A stretch of DNA of 55,277 nt from Opitutaceae bacterium (GTDB lineage Bacteria; Verrucomicrobiota; Verrucomicrobiia; Opitutales; Opitutaceae), in the NCBI GenBank assembly GCA_025360455.1, contig JANYCF010000063.1, positions 1 to 55,277 on the forward strand, in the 5' to 3' direction. The translations under genes and the position numbers were made by a program. Numbering within the stretch: position 1 is the first letter of the stretch; every line of letters starts with the position of its first letter. The notes below the pieces were generated by a model. The model had not been told where the DNA came from and made no database searches. It saw nothing but the letters and a program-made list of their open reading frames with translations. Shown here in pieces: positions 15,704 through 22,881 of the stretch.

Positions 15704-16536
15704 GGCTTGATTGCGGATTCCACCCCCAGCCCATTCAAATACGCACTGGCTCCGTCGTCATGGCAGGCGGTAATGGTGTAACGGCCATGTTGATACACGG
15801 CGCGAAGTTGATTAACCGTCTGGCGGTAGGCGTTCGCATCCCATTGCATCGCCATCGCGAGCCCGACGGGCTCAACGTTTCGTGTGATTTGGCAACCCCG
15901 CCAATAGGCGTCAGCGACGTAAAGTTGCGGGCCCGTTGATGCATTGAAAACCACGCCCAGTTGACCGGGCGCATGGCCGGGTAGCGGCACGAGTCCAATG
16001 CTCCCATCACCGAAAAGATCATGGAGCAGAAACGGCAAATCGGCGGTCGGAGCAAAAGACGTTGGGGAAATCACGTTCGCGCGATCAGGCAGCCAGTCCG
16101 GAATCAGCTTCGACAAAAAGGCGCCGTGGACCTGACGCACCGGGGAAAGTCGCTGGAGCGTTTGGAGTGCCTCCGCATGGAAATGAATCTTCGCCTGGGG
16201 GAATTCCGCCAAACCACCGACATGATCAGCGTGGAAATGCGTCACAATCACATGGCTGATTTCCCGCGCATCGATCCCGGCACCTGCCAGCATGGTTTTC
16301 ACGCTGCCCGCCTGCGTCGCGGGCGTGGCCCAACGGTAGAAGCGAGCGGGAAAGGAGCGGGTTGCCTCCTTGAAACTCGTGCCATAGCCGGTATCGATCA
16401 ACACCCAGCCTTCCCTCTCGTGCCTCAGTGCGAAAAAGACGGCTTGGAATCGGACCATCCGCCATGAACGTCCATCAATCATCCCCAGCAACTGGCGGCA
16501 GTATCCGCCTTCGAAGGCTTTGATTTGTGTGATCAT
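15700..16536 (-). CDS. Metallo-beta-lactamase-fold hydrolase (lactonase-like)
   Basis: This 278-residue protein has a full two-metal site of the MBL fold: His100-x-His102-x-Asp104-His105 (THFHADHVGGL), His188 (PGHAPGQLG), Asp209 (VADAYW) and His259 (ACHDD). The layout resembles AHL-lactonase-like and glyoxalase II-like enzymes that hydrolyse esters or lactones. No signal peptide is seen, so it is cytoplasmic. It overlaps its neighbours by ATGA on both sides. In the operon it could hydrolyse a thioester or ester intermediate; the substrate is unknown. Confidence 0.85.
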   Translation of the reverse strand: MITQIKAFEGGYCRQLLGMIDGRSWRMVRFQAVFFALRHEREGWVLIDTGYGTSFKEATRSFPARFYRWATPATQAGSVKTMLAGAGIDAREISHVIVTHFHADHVGGLAEFPQAKIHFHAEALQTLQRLSPVRQVHGAFLSKLIPDWLPDRANVISPTSFAPTADLPFLLHDLFGDGSIGLVPLPGHAPGQLGVVFNASTGPQLYVADAYWRGCQITRNVEPVGLAMAMQWDANAYRQTVNQLRAVYQHGRYTITACHDDGASAYLNGLGVESAIKP

Positions 16537-17513
16537 ATTTGAAAAAGTGCCGCCGCTTGGGTGTAACCAGCCGCCGTCCCGAGCAACAGCACCGGTGACC
16601 CAGTCGGCAGCCGACGTCGCACCGCATCAAGCACGTACGGTATACTCGCCGCCACCATGTTGCCATGCTCGGCAATGCTCACATGAAAACGATCCTCCGG
16701 CAAAGCCAGCCGACGTCGCATGAACTCCAGCGCGGGGCCCGACGCCTGGTGGGGCACTATATCAAGTTGATCCAGTCGGCCTCCTGTCTCGGCTAACACC
16801 TTCGCGAGTAAAGGAGGAAACAACTGGCTCGCCAATTTGTGCACCGCCTTTCCGTCCATGTGAAACTGGTACGCGCGACGGTGCGCCTCTTGATAAACCA
16901 TCGGCGGAAGCCGGTGTCCACCGCCACGCACCTCGCAGAGTCGACTGCCTTCGGCGTATGTCTCGAGTCGGAAACTGCAGGGATTGTCGCGACTGGCTGC
17001 TTCCAAAATGTACGCCGCAGCGCCGTCGCCCATGAGACACGCGCTTTCCGGTTCGTCCCAGTTTACACCTACCAGCGGAGTCTCAGCACAGACGAGCAAA
17101 GCTCGCTTCGCCGCTCCAGTAGCAAACAGCCCATTCACGACGTTCAGCGCTGTGACGAAACCCAGACAACTGGCGTGCACATCAAGGCAGGGAATGCCGC
17201 GCGCCTCCGCACCCAAAGTTTTCTGGATCAAGGCGGCATTGCACGGAATCGGTTGCTGCACACAAAGACTGGCATCCACGATTAAATCAATATCAGCCAA
17301 AGTTTGTTTCGCATCCATTAACGCAGCGAAACACACCTCGCGGGCCAAACGTTCCGCCTCTTCCGGTCCCGCCGCTTGATGGCGCGTGAGCACTCCCGTA
17401 TGCTTGGCCGTCCAACCTGGGTCCAAGCCGAGACGATGGTCGAGTTCACTCGCGCTAATTTTTCGCGCGGGTAAGGCGCGGGCGGAACCAATAATGATAA
17501 AATGCTGTTTCAT
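16533..17513 (-). CDS. Beta-ketoacyl-ACP synthase III-like condensing enzyme
   Basis: This 326-residue thiolase-fold enzyme has the KAS III triad visible: Cys116 (DVHASCLGFVTAL), His255 (IVPHQASGPAL) and Asn285 (EHGNMVAASIPYVL). The Gly-rich C-terminus (LLLGTAAGYTQAAAL) is also typical. KAS III enzymes join an acyl-CoA to malonyl-ACP, and OleA-like relatives join two acyl chains. No acyl carrier protein, FabD, OleB or OleC is adjacent, so it is not a normal fab or ole operon. It starts inside the stop of the glycosyltransferase gene (ATGA). It probably makes a beta-keto acyl product used by the reductase and glycosyltransferase of the same operon, which is inference. Confidence 0.87.
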   Translation of the reverse strand: MKQHFIIIGSARALPARKISASELDHRLGLDPGWTAKHTGVLTRHQAAGPEEAERLAREVCFAALMDAKQTLADIDLIVDASLCVQQPIPCNAALIQKTLGAEARGIPCLDVHASCLGFVTALNVVNGLFATGAAKRALLVCAETPLVGVNWDEPESACLMGDGAAAYILEAASRDNPCSFRLETYAEGSRLCEVRGGGHRLPPMVYQEAHRRAYQFHMDGKAVHKLASQLFPPLLAKVLAETGGRLDQLDIVPHQASGPALEFMRRRLALPEDRFHVSIAEHGNMVAASIPYVLDAVRRRLPTGSPVLLLGTAAGYTQAAALFQI

Positions 17514-18658
17514 GACCGAAGATATTCAAATTGATTAAACTGATGGACGCGGATCTTGCGCCGCCGCCACCAGATGACCGGATAAAGTGATGCGCCAACG
17601 AGAAAGAACGGTTGAAAGATTTCGGTGAAAACTGAAGCCAACGGTGAATGACGATACGCTCCTGTCATCACGCGATTGATTAGCCCAAGTGTGAGCGCTC
17701 GCAGCCCCAACACCGCGAACAATGACCAAGCGGCACATGGCCAACTCAGGCTTGCCATCAATCCAAGACTGATCAGCAGCGCCGGGTGTAAGCCATACGC
17801 CAAAACCAAAGCCGTTTGAACAACCCACGATTCATTTTGCACGAGCAGGCGCGTACAGACAAACCACCGATGCATCAACCGCCGGTAATGAGTCAGCGAC
17901 GTAACCGTGGTACTGATGAACTGGGGGCGCGTAGTCTGCACGATGCGCCCTCCCCGCTGACGAATGGCTTTCGCAATAGCCAGATCGTCAGTGATTGAGC
18001 GATTCGTGATGGCGAATAAATTCATTTCACGAACATAATCCGTCCGTACGACGTAGCACATGCCATTGATCGAAAGCGGCTCGGTCCACACTGTCGCGGG
18101 AAGATAAGTCAGTATGGCCGCCGAGTTCACAAATTCGGCTACCAACTGACTCCAGCCACCTCGCGCCGGCACATAGCAGGGCAAACCGGTGGCAATGTCG
18201 GCGCCCTCATCCACGGCCTTTATCAGTAGTTGTAGGGATAGCTGAGGTACCAGCGTGTCATCATCAATGATCGCGATCAATTCAGTACAAACAAACGGTA
18301 ATGCGGCATCTTGCTTCCACAATTTCGGATTAATCCCGTCCGGAGGTTCCTCAACACCCAGAATAGAAATACCCCGGCCCGAGTATTGTACCTTCAGGGA
18401 TTCACATAATTCCCGCGCGATCACATCAGTCTGATCAACGACCCAGATCAGAGCAGCGCCATTGAGTTCCGCTAGATTGTTCTGCAAAATCGCACCGAGC
18501 TTTTCATCCCCGCTGGTAACCGGTTGAATGACCGTCAATCGTTCCATCACAGCCGATTTTTCGGGCAATACTTTACGTGCTCGGCGGATCAATGCCAACA
18601 CAGACTTCACCCAGAGCCGTGCGAGATACCCCGCACCAATGACGAGAGCGACGTTCAT
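17510..18658 (-). CDS. Glycosyltransferase, ceramide glucosyltransferase-like (GT21-type)
   Basis: This 382-residue membrane-bound GT-A enzyme has an N-terminal membrane helix. The nucleotide-sugar site is IIDDDTLVP with Asp132-Asp134. Further on come SINGMCYVVR, an ITDDLAIAKAIRQRGG motif with Asp224/Asp225, then HYRRLMHRWF (257-266), matching the place of the (Q/R)xxRW signature of GT21 but with Leu at the first position. Three or so C-terminal helices follow. GT21/HpnI-like enzymes glycosylate ceramides or similar lipids at the inner membrane. It sits between the reductase and KAS III genes with ATGA overlaps, so a lipid acceptor made by this operon is likely. Confidence 0.82.
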   Translation of the reverse strand: MNVALVIGAGYLARLWVKSVLALIRRARKVLPEKSAVMERLTVIQPVTSGDEKLGAILQNNLAELNGAALIWVVDQTDVIARELCESLKVQYSGRGISILGVEEPPDGINPKLWKQDAALPFVCTELIAIIDDDTLVPQLSLQLLIKAVDEGADIATGLPCYVPARGGWSQLVAEFVNSAAILTYLPATVWTEPLSINGMCYVVRTDYVREMNLFAITNRSITDDLAIAKAIRQRGGRIVQTTRPQFISTTVTSLTHYRRLMHRWFVCTRLLVQNESWVVQTALVLAYGLHPALLISLGLMASLSWPCAAWSLFAVLGLRALTLGLINRVMTGAYRHSPLASVFTEIFQPFFLVGASLYPVIWWRRRKIRVHQFNQFEYLRS

Positions 18659-19599
18659 GACGGCTGGCTTTGTTGCCAGTGAACAAAACGCTCGACCCCT
18701 TCGGTCAGCGAGACAGAAGGCTGGCCCAAATCTCGCAAGGCCTTAGCGACATTAAATGTTTTCGAATATGCAAAGACACTGACGCCAAAACGTGTCAGCG
18801 GAGGTTCGCCAAGAAACGGCAGTAGGCTAAAAATCTTCTCCGCCAACAGCGCAGCAAACATCGCCCGTTCGACTGGTATACGCCGATGGGACGCCGGCAT
18901 TCCCAGCTTGGCAAACACCGTATCGAGAAATTCGAGAATCGGCACAGGCTCATTGTTCGTCAGCAAATAGAGTCCGGTCGCGCGGCAATTGATTATCCTC
19001 AGCAGATAATCCACCAAACTATCGATATAAATCAAATCCCCCAGAACAGTCTGCTTTGATTCAATCCTAGGGAGACGGCCACTGCGCGCGGCGCGAAGAA
19101 TCCGCGGAAACACCACGGTATCGCCCGGACCAAACACCGCCCGGGGACGAACAATGCACCAAAGACCGGAATACGACCGAACCACCATCTCGGCATCTCG
19201 CTTGGTGGCTGCGTACTGATTGATAGATTTTTCCGGAAGCGGCGTCTGCTCATCCAACCCGATCTGATGCACATCGGCGTACATGACTGCGCTTGTCGAA
19301 ATATAGAGCAGGAAAGGCCGGCCATGAGTCTCGCAATAGCTCACGACATTCTGAGTTGCCGTCACATTTTGTGCGACAAATTCACCGCGTGCCCCCCAGG
19401 GCGAGGAGCGCGCGGCCGCATGGACCACCACCTCCGGTATCACGTCCATATCGAGCCCTTTCGTCAAATCACCCGAGATATAATTCTTCTCGGCCTGAGT
19501 CCGTCTCCCTAATGCAGTCACGTCATGCCCCGCAGCTTCTGCGGCCCGCCACAACGCGCCTCCGACAAACCCTGAGGCCCCGGTGATCAAAAGTTTCAT
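18655..19599 (-). CDS. NAD(P)-dependent epimerase/3beta-HSD family oxidoreductase
   Basis: This 314-residue extended short-chain dehydrogenase has the nucleotide motif TGASGFVG at residues 7-14 and the catalytic YxxxK (INQYAATKRDAE). The C-terminal part (FAYSKTFNVAKALRDLGQPSVSLTEGVER) is typical of the 3beta-HSD/OleD branch that handles hydrophobic keto or hydroxy substrates. The gene is the second of the operon. It overlaps marR upstream and the glycosyltransferase downstream by four bases each. A likely role is reduction of the beta-keto product of the KAS III enzyme; this is inference. Confidence 0.85.
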   Translation of the reverse strand: MKLLITGASGFVGGALWRAAEAAGHDVTALGRRTQAEKNYISGDLTKGLDMDVIPEVVVHAAARSSPWGARGEFVAQNVTATQNVVSYCETHGRPFLLYISTSAVMYADVHQIGLDEQTPLPEKSINQYAATKRDAEMVVRSYSGLWCIVRPRAVFGPGDTVVFPRILRAARSGRLPRIESKQTVLGDLIYIDSLVDYLLRIINCRATGLYLLTNNEPVPILEFLDTVFAKLGMPASHRRIPVERAMFAALLAEKIFSLLPFLGEPPLTRFGVSVFAYSKTFNVAKALRDLGQPSVSLTEGVERFVHWQQSQPS

Positions 19600-20093
19600 G
19601 ATCGGTTTTGTTTATGCGATTGACGCTTTTTATCGGGTGACGAGGCAAGGATGGTACTCACCGCGCCGTGGGCGGCGCGCTGGATTTCATGCAATGCCGC
19701 CGTAAGAGGAACGATGACCTGAGGATCCAAGCCACGCGCCATCTCGCGTAATGCGGCCAGATACAATGGGGCCACCTGCCCGTGGAATTTGCGCCCCAGC
19801 GGTGTCAGCCCAATGCACCAGGCACGGCGGTCTTCCGGATCTTCCTCCCGTTTCACCCAACCCAACTCGACCATCCGATCAACCACATATGTCGCGCTAG
19901 AGGGATCAACCACCAATTCCTTCGCCAAGGCGGTAGAGCTCATTCCCTGCCGTGCCTCCGCCAAAACATTCAACACATTAAATTGGGCCGCACTGATACG
20001 ATAAGGCTTAAACAACCGTCCGGCCTCCCGTAGCAGGGCCCCACCCGATGAGATAATCGCGCTAGTCAAATTCTCGATGTGTTCACTTTCCAT
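19596..20093 (-). CDS. MarR-family transcriptional regulator
   Basis: This 165-residue winged-helix repressor has the recognition region RQGMSSTALAKELVVDPSSATYVVDRMVELGWVKREEDPEDRRAWCIGLTPLG, typical of MarR proteins, which bind a small, often phenolic or lipid-like, ligand. It is the first gene of the six-gene operon and its stop overlaps the start of the reductase gene (ATGA). An inverted repeat 11 bases before its ATG (20105-20118) is a good candidate for its own operator, so it probably controls the whole operon. The C-terminus is basic (SSPDKKRQSHKQNRS). Confidence 0.92.
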   Translation of the reverse strand: MESEHIENLTSAIISSGGALLREAGRLFKPYRISAAQFNVLNVLAEARQGMSSTALAKELVVDPSSATYVVDRMVELGWVKREEDPEDRRAWCIGLTPLGRKFHGQVAPLYLAALREMARGLDPQVIVPLTAALHEIQRAAHGAVSTILASSPDKKRQSHKQNRS

Positions 20094-20104
20094 TTAATTA
20101 GATT

Positions 20105-20118
20105 TTCAATATTTTGAA
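20105..20118. promoter_or_regulatory. Candidate MarR operator
   Basis: TTCAA-N4-TTGAA sits in an AT-rich stretch directly upstream of marR, in a GC-rich genome. Its place and symmetry fit autoregulation of the operon. Binding is inferred, not shown. Confidence 0.45.
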
Positions 20119-20378
20119 TTTCTAGTATTCGTCAAACCCGATTTCCCCTAAAGAAAGAAACGGAAGATGATGCCATGCAGACCGCCTGATATGACTGGCC
20201 AGATGCAATCTTTTCGGGACAACAAAGATTACATCACCTCGCCACGGAAGACTGCATTCACGCCGCCCATCTTGGGGGGTCCCCCGCCATACCTAGCTCC
20301 GCAGGAGCGAAGGCTGACTGTGATCTCCGAAGTCCGCAGGACGAAGAACACCGTGCCAGCCGAAGCCTTGGCGAAGGC
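20119..20378. other. Spacer between marR promoter and tRNA-Leu
   Basis: No gene is supported here. Near its end is a hairpin, CCAGCC...GGCTGG at 20356-20381, immediately 3' of the tRNA on the minus strand and overlapping the last bases of its CCA end. No T-run follows, so it could be a processing or repeat hairpin rather than a terminator. Confidence 0.5.
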
Positions 20379-20462
20379 TGGTGCTCGGGACAGGAGTCGA
20401 ACCTGCACGCCTTACGGCACGGGCTTCTAAGACCCGTATGTCTGCCATTCCATCACCCGAGC
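20379..20462 (-). tRNA. tRNA-Leu, anticodon UAG
   Basis: A complete class II cloverleaf is visible on the minus strand. The seven-pair acceptor stem is GCTCGGG/CCCGAGC, the anticodon stem CGGGT/GCCCG has loop CTTAGAA giving anticodon TAG (reads CUA), the long variable arm is TGCCGTAAGGCG and the T-loop is TTCGACT. The discriminator is A and the CCA end is encoded (20379-20381). The molecule is 84 bases with CCA. It reads in the same direction as marR and the GH2 gene. Confidence 0.95.
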
Positions 20463-20464
20463 GA

Positions 20465-20489
20465 GAACCGGCCGGAAGAGTGCCGGTTC
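20465..20489. terminator. Hairpin between GH2 gene and tRNA-Leu
   Basis: Perfect 8-base arms GAACCGGC / GCCGGTTC are followed on the plus strand by TTT. It lies immediately 5' of the tRNA on the minus strand and may separate it from the GH2 transcript. The T-run is short and on the other strand, so terminator function is uncertain. Confidence 0.35.
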
Positions 20490-20547
20490 TTTCCAGCGGG
20501 AAGCAAGCGGAGAATCTGTTTACAGTCCGGACGACTGGGTGAATTCA

Positions 20548-20620
20548 GGTGGAACCCGGCCTCCGGACGGGTTAGTTCGACGTTCGGAGTAGAAAACCCG
20601 TCCGGAGGACGGGTTCCAAC
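20548..20620. repeat. Family A-type repeat A5
   Basis: GGTGGAACCCGGCCTCCGGA and, inverted, TCCGGAGGACGGGTTCCAAC enclose a spacer of about 30 bases. The arms resemble 31033-31105. It lies just downstream of the GH2 gene on the minus strand. Confidence 0.7.
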
Positions 20621-20639
20621 TTGAGACACAAGCGATATT

Positions 20640-22754
20640 CTATTTTATTGGAGTCGCTGGCTCATACACCGGCTGATAGGCCCAGCGACACTCATCTTTT
20701 AACTCTTGGCCGGCCCGAGTGGCACGGGCTTCAATTCGGTTTTCGCCCTGCGTTAAAATTATCTCAGACCAAACGAATACACCTCTCTTCCCGATCTGGC
20801 GACCTTGAGTCACGCCGTTGACAAACAGCTCTACCGTCTCGGCGTTGGCATACACCTTCACCGGGGTCTTGGGCTGGGTGCGCACTGAGAAACGCCGGCT
20901 CGCAATATGCAGCACAGGTTGCGCGCTCCAGTTGGCTTGATAAAAATAAAAGGCATCCTTCCGCGTTTTCCGATCAGCGGTGACGAGACCCTTGTCGTTG
21001 ATCCCGGGAGTGCCGCCTTCATTGCGACCATCACTGGCGAAATCGAACATACACCACACGAGCTTGCTCCACATCCACGGTCGCGCGGCGAGAGCGGACC
21101 AATACACTTCATGGTAATGGGCCTGCCATTCCTCGGGATGCCATTGGCCGTTGGGTTCGGGTTTCTTGAGCGGCTCCTCGTGCTGAGTAATATTCGCCCC
21201 GGCGCCGTACTCGCTCATGCCGATCCGCAAATCCTGACGCAGGGCGTGCTGCTCGTCCGCCCAGTTGGCAAATTCTTCCGCTGCCCCGTGGTACCAACCG
21301 AAATAGTGATTGAAGCCAACCACGTCGGTCGCGCCCGCCCGAGGCTCGGTCACGTTGCCATTGCTGGCATAAGTGGAAAGCCGGGTGGGATCTTCCTCGC
21401 GCACGACGGGGGCGAGCTCGCGCAACAAACGATCATTCGCGTCGGCGGGCATCGCCTTGGGGTCGCGCACGAAAGTTTCATTGCCGATGCTCCAGAAGCA
21501 AATCGCCGGGTGATGATAATTTTGACGGATCAACTCACGCAGTTGCTCTTTCGCATTCTCGCAAAACTCGCGGTTGTCGCGCACGTCGTTCACGTAGGCG
21601 AGTTCAGCCCACATCACCATCCCGCGTTGATCGCCAAGATCATTCCACGACTGGGACTGTTGATAGTGCGACTGACGGACGAAGGTCGCTCCCATGTCCT
21701 CGATCAGCGCAAAATCTTCCCGCTCCTCCTTCTCGCCGATAGCCCAGCCTTGGCCCGGCCGGTCTTGGTGACGGTTGACGCCATGCAAATCAAGGTAATG
21801 CCCGTTGAGAAAAAAACCTTTGGCCGCATCGACGGAATAATAACGCAACCCGAGCGGCACCACCACCCCATCGCGCACCTTGCCTTGCTCGAGCAACTCC
21901 GTGCGCACCTGATAAAGATAAGGATCGGCCTGTGCATTCCACAGATGTGGTTTGGCGATTGCCAAGTGCAACCGTGCCTCCTCACGCGCCAATGGTTCGA
22001 GCGCCGCTCCGGTCTCACCGCTCGACACGATTTGCCCGTTCGCATCAGTCACGGTCACGCGCACCCGCACGGATGCAGCCGCCGTTTGATCGTTCGCCAG
22101 TTTGACGCTCACGTCCAGTTGCGCGGCAGTTTCTGATACAGCCCAAGGCCGGACATAAACTCCCGGCGAAGCATAATCGAGCAGATCAATATGCACGGGA
22201 GCAGTCGCCACTAAGCTGACTGCCCGATAAAGTCCGCCGAAAAAAGTGTAGTCGGCGCTGACGGGTATCATGTTGTCGCCGCTGCGATTGTTCACCCGCA
22301 CCGCGAGGATATTGTCACCGGACAAATTGAGCGCGGTTGTAACATCGAATCGAAACCGGGCAAAGCCGCCCCGGTGTTCACCGAGGCGCTGACCATTCAG
22401 GAAAACTTCCGCGCTCCGGCTGGCTCCGTCGAATTGCAGAAAAACGCGCCGACCAACCCAGCCCGACTCGACGCGAAACTTCCGCCGATACCAGCCATCG
22501 CCCCGAAAATAATCGCCCCCGCCATCCTCGCCATCGCGCGCATTCCACGTATGCGGCAGCGCAATCGATTCCCAAGCAGCGTCATTGAAAGTCATTTCCG
22601 AAGCGCGGGCATCCGGGCCACGCTGGAATTTCCAGCCATCCACCATACCTATTTCCTGACGGAGTACGTTGGAAGCTACCTCTGCGGCAGCGGGCAGACC
22701 AGGTAAGACAAGGAGGCAAAGTAACCCAAGGTGAAATCGGCGGATGAATGTCAT
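20640..22754 (-). CDS. Secreted glycoside hydrolase family 2 enzyme
   Basis: This 704-residue enzyme has a Sec signal peptide (LLCLLVLPGLPAAAE, cut near residue 24). The domain order is that of GH2: a sugar-binding jelly roll (about 40-185), an Ig-like domain (190-305), then a TIM barrel. The acid/base Glu426 lies in HHPAICFWSIGNE and the nucleophile is probably Glu515 in GMSEYGAGA. A C-terminal Ig-like domain follows. Activity would be beta-galactosidase, beta-glucuronidase or similar; the specificity cannot be read off. It lies downstream of the STN-type TonB receptor gene, but a strong intrinsic terminator stands between them, so it may have its own promoter in the AT-rich 22755-22790 stretch. 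Confidence 0.92.
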   Translation of the reverse strand: MTFIRRFHLGLLCLLVLPGLPAAAEVASNVLRQEIGMVDGWKFQRGPDARASEMTFNDAAWESIALPHTWNARDGEDGGGDYFRGDGWYRRKFRVESGWVGRRVFLQFDGASRSAEVFLNGQRLGEHRGGFARFRFDVTTALNLSGDNILAVRVNNRSGDNMIPVSADYTFFGGLYRAVSLVATAPVHIDLLDYASPGVYVRPWAVSETAAQLDVSVKLANDQTAAASVRVRVTVTDANGQIVSSGETGAALEPLAREEARLHLAIAKPHLWNAQADPYLYQVRTELLEQGKVRDGVVVPLGLRYYSVDAAKGFFLNGHYLDLHGVNRHQDRPGQGWAIGEKEEREDFALIEDMGATFVRQSHYQQSQSWNDLGDQRGMVMWAELAYVNDVRDNREFCENAKEQLRELIRQNYHHPAICFWSIGNETFVRDPKAMPADANDRLLRELAPVVREEDPTRLSTYASNGNVTEPRAGATDVVGFNHYFGWYHGAAEEFANWADEQHALRQDLRIGMSEYGAGANITQHEEPLKKPEPNGQWHPEEWQAHYHEVYWSALAARPWMWSKLVWCMFDFASDGRNEGGTPGINDKGLVTADRKTRKDAFYFYQANWSAQPVLHIASRRFSVRTQPKTPVKVYANAETVELFVNGVTQGRQIGKRGVFVWSEIILTQGENRIEARATRAGQELKDECRWAYQPVYEPATPIK

Positions 22755-22788
22755 GATAAAAATTAGGGAAGAGGAAAATATTTGTCGC

Positions 22789-22826
22789 TAAAAAACAGGC
22801 GCCTTCCCCCCAGGAAAGGCGCCTGT
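22789..22826 (-). terminator. Intrinsic terminator after the STN TonB receptor gene
   Basis: On the minus strand a strong GC-rich hairpin (ACAGGCGCCTTTCC, loop TGGGG, GGAAGGCGCCTGT) is followed directly by six T residues. This is a textbook rho-independent terminator placed between the receptor stop (22882) and the GH2 start (22754). Confidence 0.85.
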
Positions 22827-22881
22827 CCCTTGCGCATGTGTAAACCAGGCACACACCACCTAATTTATCTTAATGCTATCC

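Noticed and set aside
15008-20093. Olefin (OleABCD) biosynthesis operon
   Set aside because: KAS III and the OleD-like reductase are suggestive, but no OleB alpha/beta hydrolase or OleC AMP-ligase is present, and a glycosyltransferase and PAP2 enzyme are.
20907-22136. 409-codon plus-strand frame opposite the secreted GH2 gene
   Set aside because: It is antisense to a clear GH2 gene with conserved catalytic motifs; long shadow frames are expected in GC-rich DNA.
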